A stretch of DNA of 16,251 nt from Glaciecola sp034112105 (GCA_034112105.1 JAWUVZ010000037.1:1-16251); one strand, 5' to 3'. Shown: positions 1 to 8,123, numbered from the stretch's first letter. Translations and numbers: made by a program. The notes: generated by a model not told the origin, from the sequence alone.

Positions 1-527
1 ATCTCATAACAGCCCATGTCCAGCAGTGCTTTACTAACCGCTACAACGTCTTCGACCTTGATGTCCCCCTCATACGGACAGCCCAGCACACAAGACACGT
101 AGCCTCTTACTGGAATATTATGGTGCTTTGCTTTTGCAACAACGGGGGCAAATCGTTCGAGACTTTCTTGAATACTACAATTAATGTTTTTTTGTGAAAA
201 ACTGTCAGATGCAGCACCAAAAATAGCAACTTCCTGCACATCGACTTGCATGGCTAAGTCAAAGCCTTTTAGGTTTGGCGTTAAAGCACTGTAGCGCACA
301 CCATTAGCTCTCTTCAGTGTTCGAATAACTTCGTCTGACGAGGCCATTTGAGGAACCCATTTGGGTGAAACAAAACTACCTGCTTCAATACGCTTATAAC
401 CGACTAATGATAATTGGTTTATAAAATCAATTTTGTCTTGTGCACTTAAGCTCATGCTTTCATTTTGCAAACCGTCACGTGGCCCAACTTCAACAATTTC
501 CACTGTTTTTGGCAGTAAATCAAACAT
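1..527 (-). CDS. liuE: Hydroxymethylglutaryl-CoA lyase, 5' part (cut by window edge)
   Basis: This is the N-terminal 175 residues of HMG-CoA lyase, which cleaves HMG-CoA to acetyl-CoA and acetoacetate as the last committed step of leucine breakdown. I translated it by hand from the ATG at 525-527. Visible family motifs are VEVGPRDGLQNE (residues 13-24, with the conserved Arg17-Asp18 pair), SFVSPKWVPQMA (51-62), a FGAASDSFSQKN stretch (103-114) and RGYVSCVLGCPYEG (141-154), which together identify the TIM-barrel lyase rather than isopropylmalate synthase. The catalytic Cys loop near the C-terminus lies outside the window. The gene begins 20 bases after the liuD stop, with an AAAGGT-like ribosome binding site between them, so it is the next cistron of the liu operon. 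Identification is secure; only the 3' end is missing. Confidence 0.95.
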   Translation of the reverse strand, partial: MFDLLPKTVEIVEVGPRDGLQNESMSLSAQDKIDFINQLSLVGYKRIEAGSFVSPKWVPQMASSDEVIRTLKRANGVRYSALTPNLKGFDLAMQVDVQEVAIFGAASDSFSQKNINCSIQESLERFAPVVAKAKHHNIPVRGYVSCVLGCPYEGDIKVEDVVAVSKALLDMGCYE

Positions 528-547
528 AGATATGACCTTTTCGTTAC

Positions 548-2548
548 CTACAGAGCGTTTTCTGTATTATTTTCCGTAATGTCGATTAGAGGTACACCAC
601 CACTAACCAAATCACCTGTGTCAAAAAAGCACTCAGCTACTGTGCCGTCATAAGGTGCTTTAATACTGTGTTCCATCTTCATTGCTTCGACAATAATAAG
701 CTGCTGTCCTTTTACTACTTTATCACCGGCTTTGACCAGCAACGCAACCACAGTTCCATTCATGGGAGCAACCACTGAGTTCGCATGGTCATCCTCGCCA
801 ATTTCGCCTAAGTCTGCAGCTTGAATTTGCGCAGTCAGCATACCTTGTGGCGTAAATAAGCTTATTTCAGCATTATGAAACATGATGGGTAGCTTTGTTT
901 TCAATCCATTTGAAGTAAATGAAAGTGTATCGTTAGTGAGGCTTCCAGATACCACATGATGCTTACTAATCGTATCTAGGCTCCATGTGTTGAGGCTACT
1001 CATTGAGGTAATAATAGTATGCAGTTTATCATTAACTAATAGCTCAATAGACTCTTTATGCACTGAGTTACTGCGATAACTATCGTGTGTGTTCCAAGCT
1101 GTATTTTGGGAGTGATCCTCTGAGCGGTTTTGCTCAGATAATAAGTAACCCAGCGCTATAACCGGTAAATAAGTATCAATGTCGACATTTGTTGCAGTAC
1201 TGATGCTGTCGTTGTGGCGCTCAATAAAGTCTGTGGTTAATTGTGCTTGCTTGAAAGGAGTTGAGCCTGCAATTCTTCGAAGATAATCAATATTAGTTGT
1301 AACACCGCCAATAGCATAATGTTGTAAACAGGTCTCTAATCTAGCTAACGCTTTTTCACGTGTTTCATCCCAAACAATCAATTTGGCGATCATAGGATCG
1401 TAGTAAATAGATACCTCATCACCTTGCTCAACACCCGTATCGACTCTTACATTAGCATTAGTGATTGGGGTTTTTAGCAGTCGTAAGGTACCCGTGGCAG
1501 GTAAAAAGTCATTGTTGGGATCCTCTGCATAGATCCGAGCTTCAAACGAATGACCGTGCATTTTTAGCTGAGATTGTGTTTTCGGCAGTTTTTCATTGTT
1601 GGCAACGCGTATCTGCCATTCAACTAAATCTTCTCCTGTAATCATCTCAGTCACGGGATGCTCAACCTGCAATCTCGTATTCATTTCCATAAAATAGAAA
1701 CTACCATCCGTATCGAGCAGAAACTCAACGGTACCTGCGCCGCTATAATTGATAGCAAAGGCTGCTTTCAATGCAGCATCCCCCATATTGGCACGAAGCT
1801 CTTCAGACATGTTAGGAGCAGGGGCTTCTTCGATTACTTTTTGGTGGCGACGTTGAATTGAGCAATCACGTTCAAATAAATAAACGCCATTTTCATGGTT
1901 ATCACAAAAGACTTGTATTTCAACATGACGCGGTTGGGTAAGGTATTTTTCGACTAACATTTTGTCGTCGCTAAAACTAGACATTGCTTCGCGTTTTGCT
2001 GCAGCCAAGGCATCATCAAATTCTGCTTCAGACCAAACTTGACGCATGCCTTTGCCACCACCACCGGCTGTCGCTTTTAGTAATACGGGATATCCCATCT
2101 CATTGGCACTTTGCTTAATCAGTGCGGGGTTTTGATCGTCACCGTGATAACCAGGAACCAGCGGAACGCCGGCTTTCTGCATAATTTGTTTGGCAGCAGA
2201 TTTTGAACCCATTGCTTTAATAGCTTCAATAGTTGGACCAATGAAAATGATGCCTTGCCGTGCACACGCTTCTGCAAATTTTGCGTTTTCAGATAAAAAT
2301 CCATACCCAGGATGAATAGCATCAACGTTTAATTCTTTGGCTTTTTGTAAAATTAAATCACCGCGTAGATAGCTATCTTTGGACGGAGCAGAACCAATAC
2401 AAACAGCCTCATCAGCCTGCTTTACATGCAATGCATTAGCATCAACTTCTGAATAAACAGCGACGGTTGATATACCCATCATTTTTGCTGTTTTAATTAC
2501 GCGACAAGCAATTTCGCCTCGGTTAGCAATCAGTATTTTCTTGATCAT
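548..2548 (-). CDS. liuD: Methylcrotonyl-CoA carboxylase, biotin-containing (alpha) subunit
   Basis: This subunit carboxylates its own biotin with ATP and bicarbonate and passes the carboxyl group to LiuB. Numbering from MIKK (666 residues), the biotin carboxylase domain fills about 1-445: IANRGEIACRV at the N-terminus, the ATP-grasp glycine loop GGGGKGM (162-168) and the active-site stretch EMNTRLQVEH (288-297). A less conserved linker follows, then a C-terminal biotinyl domain with EAMKMEH, the biotinylated Lys being residue 624. A longer reading from TTG at 2560 is possible, but I chose the ATG at 2546-2548. It overlaps the liuC stop as ATGA, has GGAAAAAAG just upstream, and matches the usual family N-terminus. 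The overlap implies translational coupling to liuC. Propionyl-CoA or acetyl-CoA carboxylase subunits look similar, but the liu context fixes the substrate. The stop is TAG. Confidence 0.95.
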   Translation of the reverse strand: MIKKILIANRGEIACRVIKTAKMMGISTVAVYSEVDANALHVKQADEAVCIGSAPSKDSYLRGDLILQKAKELNVDAIHPGYGFLSENAKFAEACARQGIIFIGPTIEAIKAMGSKSAAKQIMQKAGVPLVPGYHGDDQNPALIKQSANEMGYPVLLKATAGGGGKGMRQVWSEAEFDDALAAAKREAMSSFSDDKMLVEKYLTQPRHVEIQVFCDNHENGVYLFERDCSIQRRHQKVIEEAPAPNMSEELRANMGDAALKAAFAINYSGAGTVEFLLDTDGSFYFMEMNTRLQVEHPVTEMITGEDLVEWQIRVANNEKLPKTQSQLKMHGHSFEARIYAEDPNNDFLPATGTLRLLKTPITNANVRVDTGVEQGDEVSIYYDPMIAKLIVWDETREKALARLETCLQHYAIGGVTTNIDYLRRIAGSTPFKQAQLTTDFIERHNDSISTATNVDIDTYLPVIALGYLLSEQNRSEDHSQNTAWNTHDSYRSNSVHKESIELLVNDKLHTIITSMSSLNTWSLDTISKHHVVSGSLTNDTLSFTSNGLKTKLPIMFHNAEISLFTPQGMLTAQIQAADLGEIGEDDHANSVVAPMNGTVVALLVKAGDKVVKGQQLIIVEAMKMEHSIKAPYDGTVAECFFDTGDLVSGGVPLIDITENNTENAL

Positions 2549-3339
2549 ACTTTTTTCCAATTAGGTGTACGCTTTTCTAAAAAGGCAGTTAACCCTTCTT
2601 GTCCTTCTTGTGAAACGCGAACGCTAGCTATTAAATCGCTGGTTTCATCAATAAGTTGATCATCAATGCTGCGGCGGCTGATTTCATTTACGAGATTTTT
2701 AGCTATTGCAACGGACGTTGGACCATTGTTAAGCAAGGGTAAAATGATATTCTCGACACTAGAGTCAAGTTCCTCCTCACTGACAGATTCGCTTAGCAAG
2801 CCAATGCGCCTGGCTCTGCGAGAAGACATAACCTCAGCCGTCATAAAATAACGTTTCGCTAATCTTGGACCAATTGCTTCGATGACATAAGGACTGATAG
2901 TGGCTGGCACTAAACCGAGTTTTACTTCACTCAAACAAAATTTACTCAGTTTGCTACCAATCGCAATATCGCAACACGCAACCAAACCGACACCACCGCC
3001 ATAAACGGCGCCTTGAACTTTAGCGATGGTTGGTTTATTTAAGTTGTACAGAGAATTAAAAAGCTTTGCCAATTGACTCGCATCTTGCTTATTTTGAGCA
3101 TATGAGTAACTGGCCATTTGTTTCATCCAGTTTAAATCAGCGCCAGCACAAAATGATTTGCCATTGGCAGCCAGTACCATCACTCTCACATCATTATCTT
3201 GATGAATAGATTCAAATGCCTTAATCAATTCATCGATAACCGTATCATCAAAGGCATTATGAATATGTGGGCGATTGAGCGTCACCGTAGCAACGCCTCT
3301 ACCATCTATGTCTATTGTAATCGCTTGTTGTTCTGTCAT
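2545..3339 (-). CDS. liuC: Methylglutaconyl-CoA hydratase (enoyl-CoA hydratase family)
   Basis: This 264-residue crotonase-fold protein most likely hydrates 3-methylglutaconyl-CoA to HMG-CoA. The oxyanion-hole segments are visible as FCAGADLNWM (63-72) and YGGGVGLVACCDIAI (113-127). A glutamate at about residue 138, in LSEVKLGLVPA, fits the second catalytic Glu of crotonases. The position of the first catalytic Glu, within GGGVGLVA, holds Gly or Val, unlike classical enoyl-CoA hydratases; from memory LiuC proteins share this. The ATG has a good GGAG ribosome binding site about 7 bases upstream. The 3' end overlaps liuD by four bases (ATGA). A 97-base gap separates it from liuB. The specific substrate is assigned from operon context plus the family resemblance. 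Confidence 0.9.
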   Translation of the reverse strand: MTEQQAITIDIDGRGVATVTLNRPHIHNAFDDTVIDELIKAFESIHQDNDVRVMVLAANGKSFCAGADLNWMKQMASYSYAQNKQDASQLAKLFNSLYNLNKPTIAKVQGAVYGGGVGLVACCDIAIGSKLSKFCLSEVKLGLVPATISPYVIEAIGPRLAKRYFMTAEVMSSRRARRIGLLSESVSEEELDSSVENIILPLLNNGPTSVAIAKNLVNEISRRSIDDQLIDETSDLIASVRVSQEGQEGLTAFLEKRTPNWKKV

Positions 3340-3389
3340 TTTTTTCTCCGTGTATAAATCAGCTGAAGTTAGTTTTCATTATGTTGTCG

Positions 3390-3416
3390 ACATTAGCTAG
3401 TCTAACGAACTAATGT
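3390..3416 (-). repeat. Inverted repeat between liuB and liuC
   Basis: ACATTAG (3390-3396) and CTAATGT (3410-3416) are perfect complementary arms around 13 bases, in the 97-base gap between liuB and liuC. An alternative six-pair stem overlaps it. There is no T tract, so it would be an mRNA hairpin rather than a terminator. Confidence 0.35.
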
Positions 3417-3436
3417 GACTAACAGATGCTACCGAC

Positions 3437-5044
3437 TTACATTCTGAATACACCAAATTTTGTTTCTTCTATTTCTTTATTCATCGCTGCAGAAATAGCT
3501 AAGCCTAAAATACGTCTTGTGTCAGCTGGGTCGATGACACCGTCGTCCCACAAGCGCGCAGAAGCATAGTAGGGGTGTCCTTGTTTTTCATAAGTATCAA
3601 TAACAGGCTTCTTGACGGCTTGGTCTTGTTCATCAGTCCACTCTTCGCCAGCTCTTGATGCTTGGTCTTTTTTTACTTGCGCAAGAACACCAGCCGCTTG
3701 TTCGCCGCCCATAACCGAGATACGTGCATTTGGCCACATGAATAAGAATCGTGGATCGTAAGCTCGACCACACATACCATAATTACCCGCACCAAAACTA
3801 CCACCAATAAGGATAGTGAATTTAGGCACTTTAGCGCAAGCAACAGCGGTAACCATTTTCGCACCGTGTTTGGCTATACCGCCCGACTCATATTGCTTTC
3901 CAACCATAAAACCAGTGATATTTTGCAAAAATACGAGGGGTATTTTTCGTTGTGAACATAACTCGATAAAATGAGCGCCTTTCTGGGCAGACTCTGAAAA
4001 TAAGATGCCGTTATTTGCCACAATACCAACGTTAAAACCTTCTATTCGAGCGAACCCACAAATAAGCGTTGTACCATATAGTGCTTTAAACTCATGAAAT
4101 TCAGATCCATCTACGACTCGAGCGACGACTTCCCTTACATCATAAGGCTTCTTATTGTCTTTCGGGATCACGCCATATATTTCACTAATATCATACAACG
4201 GCGCAACAGTTGGCTTTTTGTCTGCAACGATTGGACGACTTCGATTTAAACGAGCAATGGCGTCCCGTGCGATTTGTAATGCATGACGGTCATTATTAGC
4301 TAAATGGTCAACCACGCCAGAGGTACGACAGTGCACGTCACCACCGCCTAATTCTTCAGCAGTGACGACTTCGCCAGTTGCTGCTTGCACAAGTGGTGGG
4401 CCTCCCAAGAATATAGTGCCTTGCTCACGTACAATAATTGATTCATCTGCCATTGCTGGCACATAGGCACCACCAGCGGTGCATGAACCCATAACTACCG
4501 CAATTTGTGGAATGTTCTGCGCTGACAAATTGGCTTGATTGAAGAATATACGACCAAAATGTTCTCTATCAGGAAAAACATCGTCTTGACGTGGGAGGTT
4601 CGCGCCGCCAGAGTCAACTAAATAGATACAAGGCAAGTTATTCTGTTCAGCGATCGTTTGTGCACGTAAATGCTTCTTTACCGTTAGTGGGTAGTATGTG
4701 CCTCCTTTTACAGTTGCATCGTTGGCAACAATAATACATTCAATACCAGACACTCTGCCAATACCAGCAACAACACCAGCACAGGGTACATAATCATCAT
4801 ACACTTCCCAACCAGCGAGTTGTGACAACTCCAAAAATGCACTGTTTTTGTCAATTAATGCATTAATGCGATCTCTGGGTAGGAGTTTACCGCGGTCGGT
4901 ATGTCGCTTGCAGGCTTTCTCACCGCCGCCTTGAGCCAATTGACTAACTAGGCGGTTTAAGTCATCTACTTGCGTATGCATATGCGCTGCGTTTTCAGCA
5001 AACTCTTGGCTATTGATGTTTATTTTAGAAGTAATTTTGGGCAC
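3437..5044 (-). CDS. liuB: Methylcrotonyl-CoA carboxylase, carboxyltransferase (beta) subunit
   Basis: This 535-residue protein is the carboxyltransferase partner of LiuD, moving CO2 from biotin to 3-methylcrotonyl-CoA. The two crotonase-like halves are clear. The N-terminal half contains VDSGGANLPRQDDVFPD (143-159) and CTAGGAYVPAMADES (188-202). The C-terminal half contains QNITGFMVG (374-382), GGSFGAGNYGMCGRAYDPR (414-432) and the MGGEQAAGVL loop (445-454). Length and motifs fit the MCC beta family rather than propionyl-CoA carboxylase. Translation starts at GTG (5042-5044): an in-frame TGA lies immediately upstream, and GAGG sits 7 bases before the GTG. An ATG four bases earlier is in another frame that closes after a few codons. 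It sits 150 bases after liuA, across a possible weak terminator. Confidence 0.96.
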   Translation of the reverse strand: MPKITSKININSQEFAENAAHMHTQVDDLNRLVSQLAQGGGEKACKRHTDRGKLLPRDRINALIDKNSAFLELSQLAGWEVYDDYVPCAGVVAGIGRVSGIECIIVANDATVKGGTYYPLTVKKHLRAQTIAEQNNLPCIYLVDSGGANLPRQDDVFPDREHFGRIFFNQANLSAQNIPQIAVVMGSCTAGGAYVPAMADESIIVREQGTIFLGGPPLVQAATGEVVTAEELGGGDVHCRTSGVVDHLANNDRHALQIARDAIARLNRSRPIVADKKPTVAPLYDISEIYGVIPKDNKKPYDVREVVARVVDGSEFHEFKALYGTTLICGFARIEGFNVGIVANNGILFSESAQKGAHFIELCSQRKIPLVFLQNITGFMVGKQYESGGIAKHGAKMVTAVACAKVPKFTILIGGSFGAGNYGMCGRAYDPRFLFMWPNARISVMGGEQAAGVLAQVKKDQASRAGEEWTDEQDQAVKKPVIDTYEKQGHPYYASARLWDDGVIDPADTRRILGLAISAAMNKEIEETKFGVFRM

Positions 5045-5111
5045 TCATGCACCTCATATAATGGCATTTAAAAGGCAAATTCGCTTTTGTCACGGCATGC
5101 GTAACAGTGCG

Positions 5112-5136
5112 AAAAAGCCGCCTATTGCTAAGCGAC
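5112..5136 (-). terminator. Possible weak terminator or attenuator between liuA and liuB
   Basis: Read on the minus strand, GTCGC (5136-5132) can pair with GCGGC (5121-5117, one G-U pair) around a ten-base loop, followed directly by TTTTT (5116-5112). The five-pair stem is short for a full terminator, so it could lower transcription of liuB-liuE relative to liuR-liuA. Confidence 0.35.
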
Positions 5137-5194
5137 GTTCGGTATTGACTGACGCAACCCTTGGTTTAAGGACTCGTATAGTGCGTTTGTGATG

Positions 5195-6364
5195 CTATGT
5201 TGATTCTTTAAATAACTCTCTACCAATCAGCATGCGACGGATCTCACTGGTGCCCGCGCCAATCTCATACAACTTGGCATCGCGTAAAAGACGACCGGCT
5301 GGATATTCATTAATATAACCATTTCCGCCTAATAGCTGAATAGCATCTAAGGCCATTTTGGTTGCTAACTCTGCGCTATACAATATAGCACCCGCGGCGT
5401 CTTTGCGTGTTGTTTCACCGCGGTCACATGAACGAGCAACGGCATAAACATAAGCTCTAGCTGCATTCATTTGAGTATACATATCAGCCACTTTCCCTTG
5501 TACCAATTGGAATTCGCCAATCGATTTTCCAAATTGCTTACGGTCATGGATATAAGGTATGACAATATCCATACAAGCTTGCATGATACCTAATGGTCCA
5601 CCAGACAAAACTAATCGCTCATAATCAAGACCACTCATAAGTACTTTCACACCACCGCCAAGCCCACCAATAATATTTTCAGCAGGAACTTCACAGTCCT
5701 GTAGAACTAATTCGCAGGTATTTGATGAACGCATTCCCAGTTTGTCTAGTTTCTGTGCTTGAGTAAAGCCAGGCGTTCCTTTTTCAACGATAAATGCGGT
5801 GATACCTTTTGCACCTGCAGTGACGTCAGTTTTCGCATATATAATGAATACGTGAGCATCAGGACCGTTAGTAATCCACATTTTGTTGCCGTTTAATATA
5901 AATTTATCACCAACTTTATCTGCCTTTAGTTTCATACTAACAACATCGGAACCCGCATTAGGCTCACTCATCGCTAATGCACCAATATGCTCACCTGAGA
6001 CTAATTTAGGTAAATACTTTTCTTTTTGTGCTTGAGTTCCGTTTTTGGCCAACTGATTCACACATAAGTTTGAATGCGCACCATAGCTAAGGCCTATCCC
6101 CGCTGATGCTCTTGAAATCTCTTCCATGGCGACCGTATGTGCAAGATACCCCATATCGGAACCGCCAAACTCTTCGGTAACCGTCACACCCAATAAACCC
6201 ATATCACCAAATTTAGTCCAAAGATGATTTGGAAACATGTTGTCTTCGTCTGCTTTTCCAGCAAGTGGAGCAATTTCGCTTTGAGCGAAGTTATACACAT
6301 GGTCTCGGAGCATATCGATGTCTTCACCAAGACCAAAGTTGAGAGTTGGGTAGGGCGCATTCAT
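5195..6364 (-). CDS. liuA: Isovaleryl-CoA dehydrogenase
   Basis: This 389-residue FAD-dependent acyl-CoA dehydrogenase oxidises isovaleryl-CoA to 3-methylcrotonyl-CoA, the first committed step of the pathway, and passes electrons to electron-transfer flavoprotein. Visible signatures are AMSEPNAGSDVVSM (131-144), WITNGPDAHVFI (163-174) and QLLGGNGYINEYP (343-355). The diagnostic feature is the catalytic base. Glu249 in GLDYERLVLSGG occupies the isovaleryl-CoA dehydrogenase position, while the C-terminal motif LYEIGAGTSEIRR (365-377) has Gly where other acyl-CoA dehydrogenases carry their catalytic Glu. This separates it from short- and medium-chain enzymes. The ATG overlaps the liuR stop as ATGA, with AGAGGT eight bases before it, so the two are translationally coupled. 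Confidence 0.97.
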   Translation of the reverse strand: MNAPYPTLNFGLGEDIDMLRDHVYNFAQSEIAPLAGKADEDNMFPNHLWTKFGDMGLLGVTVTEEFGGSDMGYLAHTVAMEEISRASAGIGLSYGAHSNLCVNQLAKNGTQAQKEKYLPKLVSGEHIGALAMSEPNAGSDVVSMKLKADKVGDKFILNGNKMWITNGPDAHVFIIYAKTDVTAGAKGITAFIVEKGTPGFTQAQKLDKLGMRSSNTCELVLQDCEVPAENIIGGLGGGVKVLMSGLDYERLVLSGGPLGIMQACMDIVIPYIHDRKQFGKSIGEFQLVQGKVADMYTQMNAARAYVYAVARSCDRGETTRKDAAGAILYSAELATKMALDAIQLLGGNGYINEYPAGRLLRDAKLYEIGAGTSEIRRMLIGRELFKEST

Positions 6365-6759
6365 AGGTTATTACCTCTTTGCAATTCGGTTAATTCGTCT
6401 TTACAACGTGCTTCCACGTCATCCAATTCATTCATGAGCGTTTGTATATCATTTAATTGTTGATTCAAAACTGCTCGTTTCTGTTCTGTTAATGCCAGCA
6501 TGGTTTCAAGCTGAGCGGCACTCGTTAAGTTGGTATCATATAATTCAAAAAGGGTTTTGATTTCAGCTAAAGAAAAGCCAAGTCGTTTTCCACGAAGAAT
6601 CAATTTAAGCCTTACTTTATCTTTTAAATGATATATTCGACTTTGTCCTTTTCGTTCAGGAACCAATAAGTCCTGTTCTTCGTAAAAACGAATAGAGCGT
6701 GCAGTAATATTGAACAACTTGGATAATTCGCCAATTGAATATTGCTGTTCCTGAGACAT
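6361..6759 (-). CDS. liuR: MerR-family transcriptional regulator of the liu operon
   Basis: This 132-residue MerR-type protein heads the operon and probably controls it together with the divergent thiolase gene. The N-terminal winged helix-turn-helix is clear: YSIGELSKLFNITARSIRFYEEQDLL (7-32), followed by the wing and RLGFSLAEIKTLFELY (59-74). Residues about 80-125 form the long dimerisation helix expected of the family, and the remaining tail is short. Only one Cys (118) is present, so a metal- or redox-sensing cysteine pair is unlikely, which fits a regulator that senses a pathway metabolite; the effector is not evident. The ATG follows AAAGGTAACAAC. The gene is preceded at once by a paired palindromic operator, so autoregulation is likely. 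The LiuR name rests on position plus family. Confidence 0.93.
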   Translation of the reverse strand: MSQEQQYSIGELSKLFNITARSIRFYEEQDLLVPERKGQSRIYHLKDKVRLKLILRGKRLGFSLAEIKTLFELYDTNLTSAAQLETMLALTEQKRAVLNQQLNDIQTLMNELDDVEARCKDELTELQRGNNL

Positions 6760-6778
6760 GTTGTTACCTTTTTTCGTT

Positions 6779-6824
6779 CTTTACCTTTACGTTAACGTAA
6801 GGCTGAGTTAACGTAAAGGTAAAG
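6779..6824. promoter_or_regulatory. Paired LiuR-type operators in the liuR / thiolase divergent region
   Basis: The arms 6779-6796 (CTTTACCTTTACGTTAAC) and 6807-6824 are perfect 18-bp inverted repeats separated by 10 bases. Each arm carries TTTACGTTAAC. The left copy is itself the centre of a perfect 14-bp palindrome, TTACGTTAACGTAA (6787-6800). The second copy is centred on GTTAAC at 6807-6812, 16 bp away, and has a degenerate outer half. Palindromes of this kind between liuR and a divergent gene fit MerR-type sites. TTTACG elements in both directions could act as -35 boxes, but neither -10 box is convincing: ACGTAA lies 19 bp from TTTACG on each strand, and TTTAAT at 6830-6835 lies on the plus strand. 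LiuR binding is inferred. Confidence 0.72.
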
Positions 6825-6950
6825 CAAAGTTTAATGCAGATCAACAAAATTAAATCTAAACCCTAGCTAGCACTAATGTTAGCCATTAAATGACCTAAAG
6901 TAATCTATATAAATCAATGGGGTTATTTTATCAACAACAGGAAAAGTGTA

Positions 6951-8123
6951 ATGAGTGATTCAATTGTAATAGTTGCGGCAAAACGAACACCAATGGGCGG
7001 TTTCATGGGCGCTTTGTCAGCAGCTCCTGCGACAGAGTTAGGTGCAACGGCAATTGCAGCTGCTATACATGGAATTGATTATGGACAAATTGAGGAGGTC
7101 ATTATGGGGTGCGTTTTGCCGGCTGGTTTAGGCCAGGCGCCGGCGCGTCAAGCGACATTAGGTGCAGGTTTACCATTGTCGGTGGGCGCCACTACGATTA
7201 ATAAAGTATGTGGCTCAGGTATGAAAGCAATAATGTTAGCACATGATTTAATTTATGCGGGCAGTGCTCAGGTGGTTATAGCTGGGGGCATGGAAAGTAT
7301 GAGTAATGCACCTTATATACTGCCGAAGGCGCGAGCAGGTTATCGTATGGGCCATGGCCAAGTCATAGACCACATGATGTTAGATGGGCTTGAAAATGCT
7401 TACGATAGCAAAGCAATGGGCTGCTTCGCACAGGACACTGCTGATTCTGAAGGTATTACGCGCGAGCAAATGGATGAATTTGCGGTTAGTTCATTATCAA
7501 AAGCTAATACAGCTATTGCAAATGGCACCTTTGTCGATGAAATTGCACCGGTTACGGTTAAAGACCGCAAAGGCGATTTTGTTATTGACACAGATGAAGG
7601 TCCAGGTAACGTGAAGCCTGAAAAAATACCAGGCTTAAGGGCCGCTTTCAAAAAAGACGGCACGGTAACTGCCGCAAATTCTAGCTCGATTTCAGACGGT
7701 GCTGCGGCATTGGTAGTAATGTCTGCTTCAAAGGCTGCTGCATTAGGTATTACACCATTAGCGAGAATTGTTGCTCACGCAACGAATGCTATTAAGCCCG
7801 AAGATTTCACTGTAGCGCCAGTTGGCGCTATTGAAAAAGTGCTAGCTAAAACGGGATGGACGAGAGACGACATTGATTTATTCGAAATCAATGAGGCTTT
7901 TGCTATGGTAACCATGTTGGGTGTAATGAAATTAGGCTTGGACGCAAGCAAGGTTAACGTAAAAGGCGGTGCCTGTGCATTAGGTCATCCAATTGGTGCA
8001 TCGGGCGCACGTATTGTAGTTACGTTATTGCACGCATTAAAGCAAAGAGGCCTAAAGAAAGGCATTGCTGCTCTGTGTATTGGTGGAGGAGAAGCGACTG
8101 CATTAGCTGTCGAAATGCTTTAG
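6951..8123 (+). CDS. Acetyl-CoA acetyltransferase (thiolase)
   Basis: This 390-residue thiolase is predicted to split acetoacetyl-CoA into two acetyl-CoA, or to run in reverse. Catalytic residues are in place: acyl-accepting Cys87 in NKVCGSGMK, Asn314 in the NEAF motif, His346 in CALGHPIGASGAR, and Cys376 in CIGGGEATAL. Length and the GGMESMSNAPY segment (112-122) fit the biosynthetic/degradative acetoacetyl-CoA (AtoB/PhaA-like) class rather than the longer FadA type. The ATG has AGGAAAAG about 10 bases upstream. It is transcribed away from liuR, from a 191-base gap that holds the shared operator, so it plausibly consumes the acetoacetate made by LiuE after CoA activation. An intrinsic terminator follows. 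Substrate chain length is not provable from sequence alone. Confidence 0.93.
   Translation: MSDSIVIVAAKRTPMGGFMGALSAAPATELGATAIAAAIHGIDYGQIEEVIMGCVLPAGLGQAPARQATLGAGLPLSVGATTINKVCGSGMKAIMLAHDLIYAGSAQVVIAGGMESMSNAPYILPKARAGYRMGHGQVIDHMMLDGLENAYDSKAMGCFAQDTADSEGITREQMDEFAVSSLSKANTAIANGTFVDEIAPVTVKDRKGDFVIDTDEGPGNVKPEKIPGLRAAFKKDGTVTAANSSSISDGAAALVVMSASKAAALGITPLARIVAHATNAIKPEDFTVAPVGAIEKVLAKTGWTRDDIDLFEINEAFAMVTMLGVMKLGLDASKVNVKGGACALGHPIGASGARIVVTLLHALKQRGLKKGIAALCIGGGEATALAVEML

Noticed and set aside
2690..2790. Lack of the first catalytic Glu in LiuC considered as a sign of an inactive enzyme
   Set aside because: The Gly/Val at that site (residues 115-120, encoded near 2980) is, from memory, typical of bacterial LiuC, and the rest of the active site is intact.
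6768..6780. A 13-base word (CTTTTTTCGTTCT) shared with 11893-11905
   Set aside because: About one or two such repeats are expected by chance in a window this size, and the surrounding sequence does not match.
7384..7663. Open frames on both strands inside the thiolase gene
   Set aside because: They are shadows of a gene with complete catalytic motifs and have no ribosome binding sites or family resemblance.
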